DNA from: Pectobacterium aquaticum
GTDB lineage: Bacteria > Pseudomonadota > Gammaproteobacteria > Enterobacterales > Enterobacteriaceae
Assembly (NCBI RefSeq): GCF_003382565.3
Contig: NZ_CP086253.1
Location: forward strand, 1,736,001 to 1,800,000
DNA: 64,000 bases
Reading direction: 5' to 3'
Position 1 is the stretch's first letter, and every line of letters begins with the position of its first letter. Under the pieces are notes generated by a model, which saw only the letters and a list, made by a program, of their open reading frames with translations, made no database searches and was not told the DNA's origin. Made by a program: the position numbers and the translations under genes. Shown one piece after another: positions 17,469 to 25,504 of this stretch.

Positions 17469-19373
17469 ATGGCGGTTTTCAATACCAATATCCCTTCTCT
17501 TTTTGCTCAAAAAAACAGCAGTAAATCTTCTTCCTCGCTGAGTTCAACAATAGAGCGTCTTTCTTCCGGCTACCGTATCAACAGCGCTAAAGATGATGCC
17601 GCTGGGCAAGCAATTGCCAACCGTTTTACTGCGAATATCCGAGGACTAAATCAAGCTGCGCGTAATGCTAATGATGGAATGTCGATGCTGCGTACGGCAG
17701 AAGGTGTGCTTGATGAAATTAACCGCCGTCTGCAACGTGTCCGAGAACTGACGGTTCAGGGGCTGAACGGTACGAATGAGGGCGATGTGGGTGACAGTAT
17801 TCAGGCCGAAATTAATCTGAACCTGAAAGAAATCGATCGCTTGAATCTGTGGGCTTCTTTTAACGGTATTCCATTATTGAATGGTAGTGGCGGCACTAAA
17901 GCGCTACAGGTTGGTGTTTATGACCATGAAACAATGGATATCGATCTCGGCCCACCAGGGTTCAGCGTGCAGGAAATGGGATTGCTGGATATGACGGTGC
18001 AGGGCACCCCAGGGAAAGTGACGCCAGTATCCTCGCTAAGTGGTGTATCGAGCCAGATCAATTTAGATGATACGACATACACGACAGTTGCTTATATACC
18101 GCCGGACAATAATCCTAATCTGGTGCGTTCCTCGCGCGGTAGCAATCTGGTTCAATTGAATGGTGCAGGTGGAAGGTTGATGAATGTGTCGATCAACGCC
18201 GCCCATGATACCGAAACCCGCTTGAATGATGTCCGATTAGGCGTCAGCAGTGGTGTGGTCGCTAATACGGCAAGTGAGTCAATTTCTAGTACCCGCTATC
18301 TGGATAGTAATGGTAATACCCTGTTTTTGAATCAAGCAGGGGTTGTGAGTTCTGGAGGAAAATATTGGATCCAGCATCAAACCAATAATGGTATGTATTA
18401 TTATGAAGCGGAAGTAACGGTTCATGGCGATCAAAATAAGATCACTGCTCAGGCTAAGTCGACCACGAGAATAGCAAAAAATGACATGACGAGCAGTATT
18501 TCTGATGTGTTGCGGTACGCACCTTCGGTATCCAAAGCGAGCGCTGATTATAGCCTGGCACTGGATGGTTCAGATGAAACCAACAATGCCAATATGGCGT
18601 TGGTTCGATTGGGAAATTATTACTATGTGGAAGAGCAGGTTAGTGCAGGGCAATATGCCTACTACCGTGCTGATGTGACTATTAAGACTGGGGGCACTCA
18701 AAATTCAATTACTGTGACCTCTGATCGTAGCCAGATTATTTCAGTCAGCGATCAGCCGTATGTGAGTGGTTCATCGGTGGCACACCTTGACCCTGAAAAT
18801 AATAATGTTCAGGTTAATTATGTCGATCTGGCGGGTAGATCGTATTCAGATGTCATGCGTGCAGATGAAGATGGAAACTATGTTTTTCATCTCGATGAGT
18901 TTGTCGGTGGAGAAGATGCGTATAAAACAGCCAAAGTAGTACGTAATCAAAATGGACAATATATGCTGCAAACTGTAAATGGCGCTGCAGAAGTTGTTTT
19001 ATACTATCCACTTTCCTATTCCGTCTCAACTAATGTCGAAAATAATCAGACCATATTGACCTTGCGCGAAGCCGATGTCGCACAGCGTTTACGTAATCCG
19101 TCCGATCCCTTAACTGTCATCGACCAAGCTATCGCCAGAGTGGATGCCAAGCGCGGAGAATTGGGGGCATTGGAAAATCGCTTACAGTCTGTTGTGCAAA
19201 ATAACACACAGACCAGCATGAATCTGACAGCATCACGCTCACGGATAGAAGACACGGATTTTGCACAAGAAATTTCTGTTATGACCAAGCAACAGATACT
19301 GCAGCAGGCATCGATATCGGTATTGGCGCAGGCTAATCAAATTCCACAAACGGTGTTGGCATTATTAAAATAA
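17469..19373 (+). CDS. Second flagellin, long form with a large repetitive outer domain
   Basis: This 634-aa flagellin has intact D0/D1 regions: residues 1-165 include ERLSSGYRINSAKDDAAGQ, nearly identical to fliC, and 545-634 end in QIPQTVLALLK. Between them is an outer domain of about 370 residues, against about 50 in the short fliC. It is beta-rich with Tyr-rich units that look repeated: ~297-336 (GGKYWIQHQ...YYYEAEVTV...QNKIT) resembles ~382-424 (GNYYYVEEQ...YYRADVTI...QNSIT), and a weaker third copy is near 464-502. No HExxH motif is present, so it is not a flagellinolysin-type protease. It has its own sigma-28 promoter and is likely exported and surface exposed. Confidence 0.93.
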   Translation: MAVFNTNIPSLFAQKNSSKSSSSLSSTIERLSSGYRINSAKDDAAGQAIANRFTANIRGLNQAARNANDGMSMLRTAEGVLDEINRRLQRVRELTVQGLNGTNEGDVGDSIQAEINLNLKEIDRLNLWASFNGIPLLNGSGGTKALQVGVYDHETMDIDLGPPGFSVQEMGLLDMTVQGTPGKVTPVSSLSGVSSQINLDDTTYTTVAYIPPDNNPNLVRSSRGSNLVQLNGAGGRLMNVSINAAHDTETRLNDVRLGVSSGVVANTASESISSTRYLDSNGNTLFLNQAGVVSSGGKYWIQHQTNNGMYYYEAEVTVHGDQNKITAQAKSTTRIAKNDMTSSISDVLRYAPSVSKASADYSLALDGSDETNNANMALVRLGNYYYVEEQVSAGQYAYYRADVTIKTGGTQNSITVTSDRSQIISVSDQPYVSGSSVAHLDPENNNVQVNYVDLAGRSYSDVMRADEDGNYVFHLDEFVGGEDAYKTAKVVRNQNGQYMLQTVNGAAEVVLYYPLSYSVSTNVENNQTILTLREADVAQRLRNPSDPLTVIDQAIARVDAKRGELGALENRLQSVVQNNTQTSMNLTASRSRIEDTDFAQEISVMTKQQILQQASISVLAQANQIPQTVLALLK

Positions 19374-19388
19374 GAATGGATCTATCTT

Positions 19389-19955
19389 ATGAAAAAACAA
19401 GAGGTTTTGATCATTGAATCACGTAGCGCACAGGATATTTATGATGACCGCTATGAAGGTGAAACGTTAAAGCAAATTTTAAGGCTCCAGGGTGTTCATG
19501 CTAAATATATTGAGGTGGTCAATCAGGAGCTATTTGTTAAGGCTCTGAAGTTGGCACAAAAAGAACATATAAAATATGTACATATCAGTGCGCATGGAGA
19601 GGATGAGGGGTTTGTTTTGACTGACGGCACTGAAATATCATGGGCAGATTTTGACACCTTGGCATGGCCATATTTAAAGGGAGTTTGCCTTTGTTTTTCA
19701 AGTTGCTCTGTAGGGAAAGGGGCAGAAAAATTATTTACACATCATAAATCATTTTGTAGCGCGATTGTTGCACCTACCCGAACCATCACCTGGGGGGAGG
19801 GGTTAGTCGCCTACTCTGCATTTTATCACCGTACGTTATCAACGGAAACGTCGCCGGAACAAGACGTAAAAGTACTCAACCATATTGTCGGAGCAGGAAG
19901 CTTCAGATTAATCAGATCCGCTTACCAATCTGTAACTTATGCTTTGGGTAGCTAA
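19389..19955 (+). CDS. Caspase-fold (CHAT-like) putative cysteine protease next to flagellin
   Basis: This is a 188-aa protein of unknown function. The pattern is that of caspase-like/CHAT peptidases: a beta-strand then His-Gly (HISAHGEDEGFVLTDG, His69), a second strand then Cys (CLCFSSCSVGKG, Cys106), and a late SAIVAPTRTITWGEGLVAYS strand-helix unit. The His-to-Cys spacing of 37 fits a catalytic dyad. No signal peptide or membrane segment is seen, so it is probably cytoplasmic. It starts 15 bp after the long flagellin and is probably co-transcribed from that sigma-28 promoter; its ribosome-binding site is weak. Substrate is unknown; the adjacent flagellin is an obvious candidate (inference). 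Confidence 0.7.
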   Translation: MKKQEVLIIESRSAQDIYDDRYEGETLKQILRLQGVHAKYIEVVNQELFVKALKLAQKEHIKYVHISAHGEDEGFVLTDGTEISWADFDTLAWPYLKGVCLCFSSCSVGKGAEKLFTHHKSFCSAIVAPTRTITWGEGLVAYSAFYHRTLSTETSPEQDVKVLNHIVGAGSFRLIRSAYQSVTYALGS

Positions 19956-20014
19956 TTCGCAATTAAAGAACGGTACCCAACTGATCTTACGAGATATACT
20001 GCGTTTTTTACTTA

Positions 20015-20048
20015 ATTTGGGAGCAGTCCCTCAGGCCGTATCCCAAAT
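20015..20048 (+). terminator. Weak hairpin after the CHAT-like gene
   Basis: An 8-bp inverted repeat (ATTTGGGA / TCCCAAAT) has an 18-nt loop and is followed by a C/T-rich stretch ending in TTTT. It lies about 60 bp after the stop codon. It is a possible terminator separating the accessory block from fliA. Confidence 0.4.
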
Positions 20049-20141
20049 AACCCTCCTTTTACGCCCCTATTCAGACGATTGGCTACCCTACCTAAAAGCA
20101 TAATAGTGTCGATAACATTATCATCGTAGGTATTTGTCACT

Positions 20142-20864
20142 GTGAGCGATTTGTATACCGCCGAAGGCACAATGGATAAAAATTCCCTTTGGAAGCGCTA
20201 TGTACCACTAGTGCGCCATGAAGCCTTGCGTTTACAGGTTCGTCTCCCCGCCAGTGTTGAGCTTGACGATCTGCTACAGGCTGGCGGTATCGGCTTGCTT
20301 AGCGCAGTTGAACGTTATGATTCGTTGCAAGGTACGGCGTTTACTACCTATGCCGTCCAACGAATTCGCGGTTCGATGCTGGATGAATTACGCAGTCGTG
20401 ATTGGGCTCCACGCAGTGTACGGCGTAATGCGCGGGAAGTGGCACAAGCAATGCAACAGGCTGAACAGCAACTCGGTCGTACTCCAACGGAGCAGGAAGT
20501 TGCGCAGGCCTTGAATATCACGCTTGAGGATTATCGTCAGATACTGCTGGATACCAACAATAGCCAGCTTTTCTCTTACGATGAATGGCGTGAAGAACAT
20601 GGTGACAGCGCAGAGGCGTTACTGGAAGGCAATGAAGATGCGAACCCATTGCACCAACTGATGGAAGGCAATTTGCGCCATCGGGTAATGGATGCGATTG
20701 AAAACCTGCCAGAGCGCGAGAAGTTGGTGTTGACGCTTTACTATCAGGAAGAGCTGAACCTGAAAGAGATCGGTGCCGTTCTTGAAGTCGGAGAGTCGAG
20801 AGTCAGTCAGTTGCATAGCCAGGCGATAAAGCGCCTGCGCGTGAAATTAATGAACGATGTTTAA
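20142..20864 (+). CDS. fliA: RNA polymerase sigma factor for flagellar operons (sigma-28)
   Basis: FliA directs late flagellar gene transcription. It is 240 aa from a GTG start giving MSDLYTAEGTMDKNSLW, which agrees with the GTG-started E. coli protein. Region 2 (LDDLLQAGGIGLLSAVERYD, FTTYAVQRIRGSMLDELR), region 3 and region 4 (LPEREKLVLTLYYQEELNLKEIG) are all visible. The three TAAA-N15-GCCGATAA-like promoters in this window are its targets. It forms a unit with fliZ. Confidence 0.97.
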   Translation: MSDLYTAEGTMDKNSLWKRYVPLVRHEALRLQVRLPASVELDDLLQAGGIGLLSAVERYDSLQGTAFTTYAVQRIRGSMLDELRSRDWAPRSVRRNAREVAQAMQQAEQQLGRTPTEQEVAQALNITLEDYRQILLDTNNSQLFSYDEWREEHGDSAEALLEGNEDANPLHQLMEGNLRHRVMDAIENLPEREKLVLTLYYQEELNLKEIGAVLEVGESRVSQLHSQAIKRLRVKLMNDV

Positions 20865-21067
20865 TTGCGCTGCGTAGGAATACTGTTATCAACGTATATC
20901 TTCAGTTACTGAAGCAGCAGGCCATGGCAATCTTTGAATATTGATGCGCGTCTTATATCAATATTTAGATGATTAATGCCACCTGTTTTTAGCACACCGG
21001 ATTCTCTGGCGTAATGAACGATGCTATCGCTTTAGATTGAAGTTATACATTGTCATGGAATGGATTC

Positions 21068-21583
21068 ATGCCCCCATCAATTCGGAAGAAACAGCTCCTA
21101 AGCCGTTATCTGAAAGACTTCAAGCATAGACAAACTAATTGTTCCCAGTGTGATAAAGCGCTTGACCGCGTTTCACTGGTATTTCGTAACCAGCTTATCA
21201 ATAAGAAATCGATTGGTAGCATCGACAGGCTTATCGATGATGAAATATGGTCTGCCTTGCAACAAGAGTTAATCCCACTTTGCCGCTTTTGTAGCGAAAT
21301 ATTATGCAATACCCATGCTAGCTATTTCGATATTAAAGCTTTCACACACTATCTGATCGAACAAACCGAAGTTCGCCATAGCACAATGCGCGAATATGTC
21401 ATTCGTCTGAGGCGCCTGGATGAGCTGCTGGCCGCCAATAATTATCCTGCAGAAACCTTTTCTCGGTACCGTGATGGAGTACAGCAGCGCGTATGTGATT
21501 ACCTTCCCGATATTGAGCAGAGTATTTACCGCAGTGCCTTACGAAAATACGATCAATATCTCGACTGGCAGCGGCATTTCTGA
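21068..21583 (+). CDS. fliZ: Flagella biosynthesis regulatory protein FliZ
   Basis: FliZ is a DNA-binding regulator that promotes flagellar gene expression and represses sigma-S-dependent promoters in E. coli. The protein (~172 aa) has the family core: LSRYLKDFKHRQTNCSQC near the start, a second Cys pair (LCRFCSEIL), and an integrase-like MREYVIRLRRLDELL segment. I prefer ATG 21068; a TTG at 21050 would add six residues. It lies about 200 bp after fliA, a longer gap than usual. Confidence 0.9.
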   Translation: MPPSIRKKQLLSRYLKDFKHRQTNCSQCDKALDRVSLVFRNQLINKKSIGSIDRLIDDEIWSALQQELIPLCRFCSEILCNTHASYFDIKAFTHYLIEQTEVRHSTMREYVIRLRRLDELLAANNYPAETFSRYRDGVQQRVCDYLPDIEQSIYRSALRKYDQYLDWQRHF

Positions 21584-21628
21584 CGTGTATCATGCGTCGT
21601 TTTCAGGCTGGCATTGCCAAACCATGGG

Positions 21629-21761
21629 ATATACTTACCCTAAATAATTCGAGATGCGTGAAGGCGGCAATCGAGCGAATCCCCAGGAGCTTACACAAGT
21701 AAGTGACTGGGGTGAGTAAGGCAGCCAACGCACAAGCAACTTGAAGTATGGCGGGTATATA
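21629..21761. repeat. ERIC (IRU) repeat element
   Basis: The element is about 130 bp and imperfectly palindromic, with ends ATATAC.../...GGGTATAT. Its core matches the enterobacterial repetitive intergenic consensus, including GAATCCCCAGGAGCTTACA and AAGTAAGTGACTGGGGTGAG. It lies 46 bp after the fliZ stop. Such elements are non-coding and found between genes across enterobacteria. Confidence 0.92.
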
Positions 21762-22235
21762 CGTAAATGTTATGACAGTGTAAAAAACGCTTGCATTGCA
21801 GAGGCAAATTATTGCACTGTCATACTACTGACATCATTCGGCACTAATTTTTAGGCAATGGTTAGCAGTAGTTCTACGATGCGATCAATCATTATTCAGT
21901 GGAATAGTCGTTGTCACAGTGAGGAACGCGAATGGTAATGTCCTTTTTTGGACTTTATAGTCGATGTCAAGATTCTACGCTGCTGACTCGCCGATGCGAG
22001 GGATTTTCCTCCCACTTATTTTCAACACTGCGCCATTTTCTCTTTACCCAAACTCTCCGTATATTTTCTTTTTCTATCCATGAACGCTCGGTCCGTTTTT
22101 CATCCGGCTCGTGGATGAATCATGTGTATTCTCCGTCCGCTATTGGCTTAATAAGGAAGCCTAACCTCGTGAGTGAGTTAAACGTCACGCGCTGTAGAGC
22201 AGTGCGGTAAGTGAAACAAACTGTAAGGTGCCACT
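21762..22235 (+). other. Long promoter/leader region of phoH
   Basis: About 470 bp without a convincing gene. It contains a Pho box at 21817. The rest is transcribed-looking leader; a 92-codon open frame at 21932-22210 has no recognisable homology and is out of frame with phoH, so I do not call it. Confidence 0.5.
21817..21834 (+). promoter_or_regulatory. Probable Pho box (PhoB site) of phoH
   Basis: CTGTCAT, 4 nt, CTGACAT matches the PhoB pattern of two CTGTCAT-type repeats 11 bp apart, with one mismatch in the second repeat. phoH is a PhoB target in E. coli, so the match is plausible. It lies about 400 bp upstream of the annotated start, implying a long leader or a longer N-terminus. Confidence 0.6.
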
Positions 22236-23024
22236 ATGGGAAGACAAAAAGCAGTGATCAGAGCTCGTCGTGAAGCCAAACGCGTTATCCGTCGTGAGTC
22301 GCGTAGCCATCGTCAGCGTGAGGAAGAATCGGTCACTTCTCTGGTTCAAATGGGCGGGATTGAAGCAATCGGAATGGCGCGCGAAAATCGTGATAATTCT
22401 GTTATTCAAGCTCGTACCGCTGCCCAGGAACATTACTTGTCTGCGATAGAAAACAAACAGTTGATTTTTGCTACAGGTGAAGCCGGCTGCGGTAAAACGT
22501 ATCTGAGCGCTGCGAAAGCGGCAGAGGCACTAATCCATAAAGAGGTTGAGCGTATTATCGTTACGCGGCCGGTATTACAGGCCGACGAAGATCTTGGCTT
22601 TTTACCCGGAGATATTACGGAGAAATTTGCGCCTTATTTCCGCCCGGTTTACGACATACTTTTGCGGCGGTTGGGTGCCTCTTTCATGCAGTACTGTTTG
22701 CGGCCGGAAATCGCCAAAGTTGAAATTGCGCCATTTGCCTATATGCGCGGGCGGACATTTGAAAATGCGGTTGTGATTCTGGATGAGGCGCAAAACGTGA
22801 CAGTGAACCAAATGAAAATGTTCCTGACGCGTTTAGGTGAAAATGTCACGGTTATCGTCAATGGCGATGTGACGCAGTGCGACTTGCCTACTGGGGTTAA
22901 ATCCGGCCTGCGTGACGCACTGGAGCGTTTCGTTGAAGATGACATGATTGGCGTGGTCTCTTTTGGTAAAGAAGACTGCGTCCGCTCGGCGCTGTGCCAG
23001 CGGACGCTCCATGCCTATGGCTGA
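22236..23024 (+). CDS. phoH: PhoH family ATPase
   Basis: This cytoplasmic P-loop ATPase is induced by phosphate starvation and linked in the family to RNA metabolism. It is 262 aa, starting MGRQKAVIRARREAKRV, closely matching E. coli PhoH. The Walker A motif is FATGEAGCGKTYLS (about residue 80) and the Walker B motif is VVILDEAQNV (about 185). The annotated E. coli protein is longer at the N-terminus; here no in-frame extension is evident. A terminator follows directly. Confidence 0.94.
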   Translation: MGRQKAVIRARREAKRVIRRESRSHRQREEESVTSLVQMGGIEAIGMARENRDNSVIQARTAAQEHYLSAIENKQLIFATGEAGCGKTYLSAAKAAEALIHKEVERIIVTRPVLQADEDLGFLPGDITEKFAPYFRPVYDILLRRLGASFMQYCLRPEIAKVEIAPFAYMRGRTFENAVVILDEAQNVTVNQMKMFLTRLGENVTVIVNGDVTQCDLPTGVKSGLRDALERFVEDDMIGVVSFGKEDCVRSALCQRTLHAYG

Positions 23025-23041
23025 TAAATCGAAAGCTTAAC

Positions 23042-23078
23042 AATAAAGCCCTGAATCTATATGGTTCAGGGCTTTATT
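23042..23078 (+). terminator. phoH terminator
   Basis: A perfect 14-bp stem (AATAAAGCCCTGAA and its complement) with a short AT-rich loop, followed by TTGTTT, lies 18 bp after the phoH stop. It can also act for the convergent chemoreceptor gene. Confidence 0.85.
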
Positions 23079-23109
23079 TGTTTATAGCTGATGGACTATA
23101 GCTTGACCA

Positions 23110-24696
23110 TTATCTAGGATGGTTTTCTAGCTGTAAGGGCCGTGGTGAAATAATATCGCGTTTCTCCATGCTATTGAGCTTAAAGGTATCAACAGCACTG
23201 CGTAATTTTGCTGCTTGTTCACTTAGCGAGTCAGCGGCTGAAGATGCCTGTTCAACCATTGCTGCGTTTTGCTGGGTGACACCCTCCATCTGGTTTACAG
23301 CAATATTGATTTGTGCGATGCCTCTGCTTTGTTCCTCTGAAGCCAGTGACACCTCATTTATCAGGTCTGACACATTCTTAATGACGTCTTTGACATCAAT
23401 AATAGAATCCCGGACTGCATTGGCTTGAGAGGAGCCATTTTTAACGGCGGCTTGCGCATTATCTATTAGGCTTTTTATTTCTTTCGCTGCGGAAGAAGAT
23501 CGCTGTGAAAGTGTTCTAACCTCACTGGCGACGACGGCAAAGCCACGGCCGTGTTCACCAGCGCGAGCTGCTTCAACGGCTGCATTCAGTGCCAGGATAT
23601 TAGTTTGAAAAGCGATGCCTTCTATTAGCGTGGTGATTTCGGCAACCTTGGAGGAACCGCTGGCGATTTCCTCCATTGCTGCAATCATACGAGAAACGGA
23701 ATGATCGCCATGTTCGACCACATCATTAGCTTTTTTACCCAACTGATTGGCTTGCATCATATTCTCAACATTACTTTCCACCGTTGACGACAGTTCATGC
23801 ATACTGGCGGCGGTCTGAGCAAGCGAGGAAGCCTGCTCTTCTGTTCTTGCGGAGAGGTCAATATTTGCCGATGCGATCTCACTTGAGGATATCGCCACAT
23901 TTTCACTTGAAGCACGGACATGGCTTAATACATCAGAAAAACGCGTGATCAATGCGTTGAATGCCTGTGCTGTTTGGCCGACTTCATCATCACGCTGTGC
24001 ATCAGCTTGTTGAGTTAAATCCAGCGTTTCGCTAATGGTTGTCAATTTTGTTCGTAGATTATTCAGGCTTTGCCGAACATAGCGCAGAATCATGGTAGAG
24101 AATGTGCCTGCCAAAACCAATGCACCAATAATAAGTCCAGTTTGTATCAATACGGTTAAGTTAAAGTTATCACTATTTTCTGTTTGGAGTTTCTTCGCCA
24201 AATCTAAATTATAGCGATATTGATCGTGAAATCCTTGGAATAGCGTTTTCTCTATATTGATAATGTTCCCTTGCTCCAGGGAGGAATTATCAATAGTTGC
24301 ACCCTCTTGAATGAGTGGAGTGATGACACTGCGGTAATTATTGAAGGCTTCGATATTCTTTTTAGACAGATTCAGATCGTTATCGTCTGAAATGTCATTT
24401 TTCATATAGTCGTTAATGCTTTTTTCTGTTTCATTTAATGCATTGACTATTTCTTGCCTTTTTTCTTTCTTCTTTTGGGGATCAGAAATGAGAATAAACT
24501 GCAGTAGATACGTTCTGACATTGCTAATAGCGTCATTGGCGGTGTTCAGCTTGCCTATACTCGGTAACGTATTGGTCATCACGTACTCAAAGCGATCTTT
24601 TGATGAATTCAGTGCGTTCAGCCCAAATCCCCCGACACAGATCAATGCTAAAGCGAAAATGCTCATCGCCAGAACCAGTTTTTTTACGATTGTCAT
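23110..24696 (-). CDS. Methyl-accepting chemotaxis protein
   Basis: This is an inner-membrane chemoreceptor of 528 aa from the ATG giving MTIVKKLVLAMS, which has a GGAG ribosome-binding site; a GTG five codons upstream is less likely. TM1 is ~6-28. A periplasmic four-helix-bundle-like sensor of ~160 residues follows, then TM2 ~190-210, a HAMP domain and the conserved signalling hairpin (IAFQTNILALNAAVEAARAG, ~375-395). The C-terminus lacks a CheR-binding NWETF-type pentapeptide. Ligand is unknown. Confidence 0.93.
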   Translation of the reverse strand: MTIVKKLVLAMSIFALALICVGGFGLNALNSSKDRFEYVMTNTLPSIGKLNTANDAISNVRTYLLQFILISDPQKKKEKRQEIVNALNETEKSINDYMKNDISDDNDLNLSKKNIEAFNNYRSVITPLIQEGATIDNSSLEQGNIINIEKTLFQGFHDQYRYNLDLAKKLQTENSDNFNLTVLIQTGLIIGALVLAGTFSTMILRYVRQSLNNLRTKLTTISETLDLTQQADAQRDDEVGQTAQAFNALITRFSDVLSHVRASSENVAISSSEIASANIDLSARTEEQASSLAQTAASMHELSSTVESNVENMMQANQLGKKANDVVEHGDHSVSRMIAAMEEIASGSSKVAEITTLIEGIAFQTNILALNAAVEAARAGEHGRGFAVVASEVRTLSQRSSSAAKEIKSLIDNAQAAVKNGSSQANAVRDSIIDVKDVIKNVSDLINEVSLASEEQSRGIAQINIAVNQMEGVTQQNAAMVEQASSAADSLSEQAAKLRSAVDTFKLNSMEKRDIISPRPLQLENHPR

Positions 24697-25158
24697 ATTA
24701 GAATGCTCCACCGGTAAGTGTATATTTTTTATATGGCATTGAAATGTTGTCTCTTTGTCATTATCAGGGATAAAACATTAAGATAACATTAATATCAATC
24801 GGAACCCAAAAATATTATTTGATATGATAATTATCAGTTATCTCCATAAGTATAAAACTATATGCAGCATTGTCATGATAATTTTTTATTATAGTAGATG
24901 CTCATCATTAAAATATTTAGCGTGCTTGTTTTATTATCCTGACTGCGCCATCTCATAGAGACAAAGATCACATTTTTGAAATAAATAGTGATGTAACGAA
25001 GAGTAGAAATAAATTTAATGATTCATTAAGCTATTTTTTAAAATTCTATCTGCTAAATGGAACTAGTGACGTAAAGGCGTAACTTAAGGCCGTCGCGGGA
25101 AGTAGGTTTTTGACAATAGCTGAGAATTGCTATGAAATTTATTGTCGATCTCGCAAAG
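24697..25158. other. AT-rich intergenic region without recognised gene
   Basis: About 460 bp between the chemoreceptor start and the tRNA-Ser terminator. It is strongly AT-rich and must contain the chemoreceptor promoter. I see no exact sigma-28 promoter (TTATCAGG at 24763 is the nearest partial match, without a correctly spaced partner) and no credible coding frame. Confidence 0.5.
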
Positions 25159-25190
25159 AAAACGCCCTTAACTTGCGTTAAGGGCGTTTT
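25159..25190 (-). terminator. tRNA-Ser(GGA) terminator
   Basis: A perfect 14-bp stem (AAAACGCCCTTAAC and its complement) with a TTGC loop, followed on the minus strand by TTTT-rich sequence, lies 8 bp after the tRNA 3' end. Confidence 0.9.
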
Positions 25191-25198
25191 CTTTTATA

Positions 25199-25288
25199 TG
25201 GCGGTGAGGAAGGGATTCGAACCCTTGATACGTTTTCACGTATACACACTTTCCAGGCGTGCTCCTTCAGCCTCTCGGACACCTCACC
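25199..25288 (-). tRNA. tRNA-Ser (anticodon GGA)
   Basis: On the minus strand it starts GGTGAGGTGTCCGAG and ends CCTCACC-G-CCA. The 7-bp acceptor stem pairs perfectly, the loop reads CT-GGA-AA (anticodon GGA) within the CACGC/GTGTG stem, a long variable arm is present as in class II tRNAs, and the T-arm has GGTTCGAATCC. The CCA is encoded. The length is 90 nt. Confidence 0.97.
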
Positions 25289-25454
25289 GGGGGTTGCCGA
25301 CAAGGGGCAACGGGGCGGTACTATAGGGAGTCGCTTAGCTTCGGTCAAGCAGTATTTAGCGCGAACGGTGCGTCTGGCTAAGCATTGAACGGTAACGGAG
25401 AGTCGGCGTAACCGTGCCGTTAAAATCTAGGCAAAATGCGTGGGAAAGTGACAT

Positions 25455-25491
25455 AAAAAAACCACAGACCATGATGGCCTGTGGTTTTTTT
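25455..25491 (-). terminator. Terminator after the sugar-phosphate isomerase gene
   Basis: ACCACAG pairs with CTGTGGT around an 11-nt loop, flanked by A-runs and T-runs on both sides, 13 bp past the stop codon of the leftward isomerase gene. It would work in both directions. Confidence 0.8.
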
Positions 25492-25504
25492 CAGCTATTG
25501 ACGA

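Noticed and set aside
17469..19373. Second flagellin as a flagellinolysin-type metalloprotease
   Set aside because: No HExxH zinc-binding motif is present anywhere in the outer domain.
20093..20121. A sigma-28 promoter directly before fliA
   Set aside because: GTCGATAA is present but the TAAA is only 11 nt upstream; the sequence at the right 15-nt distance does not match, so the site is too weak to call.
21932..22210. A 92-codon open frame in the phoH leader
   Set aside because: No recognisable homology, Ser/Arg/Phe-rich composition and no clear ribosome-binding site. It is not in frame with phoH, so it is not a missing N-terminus.
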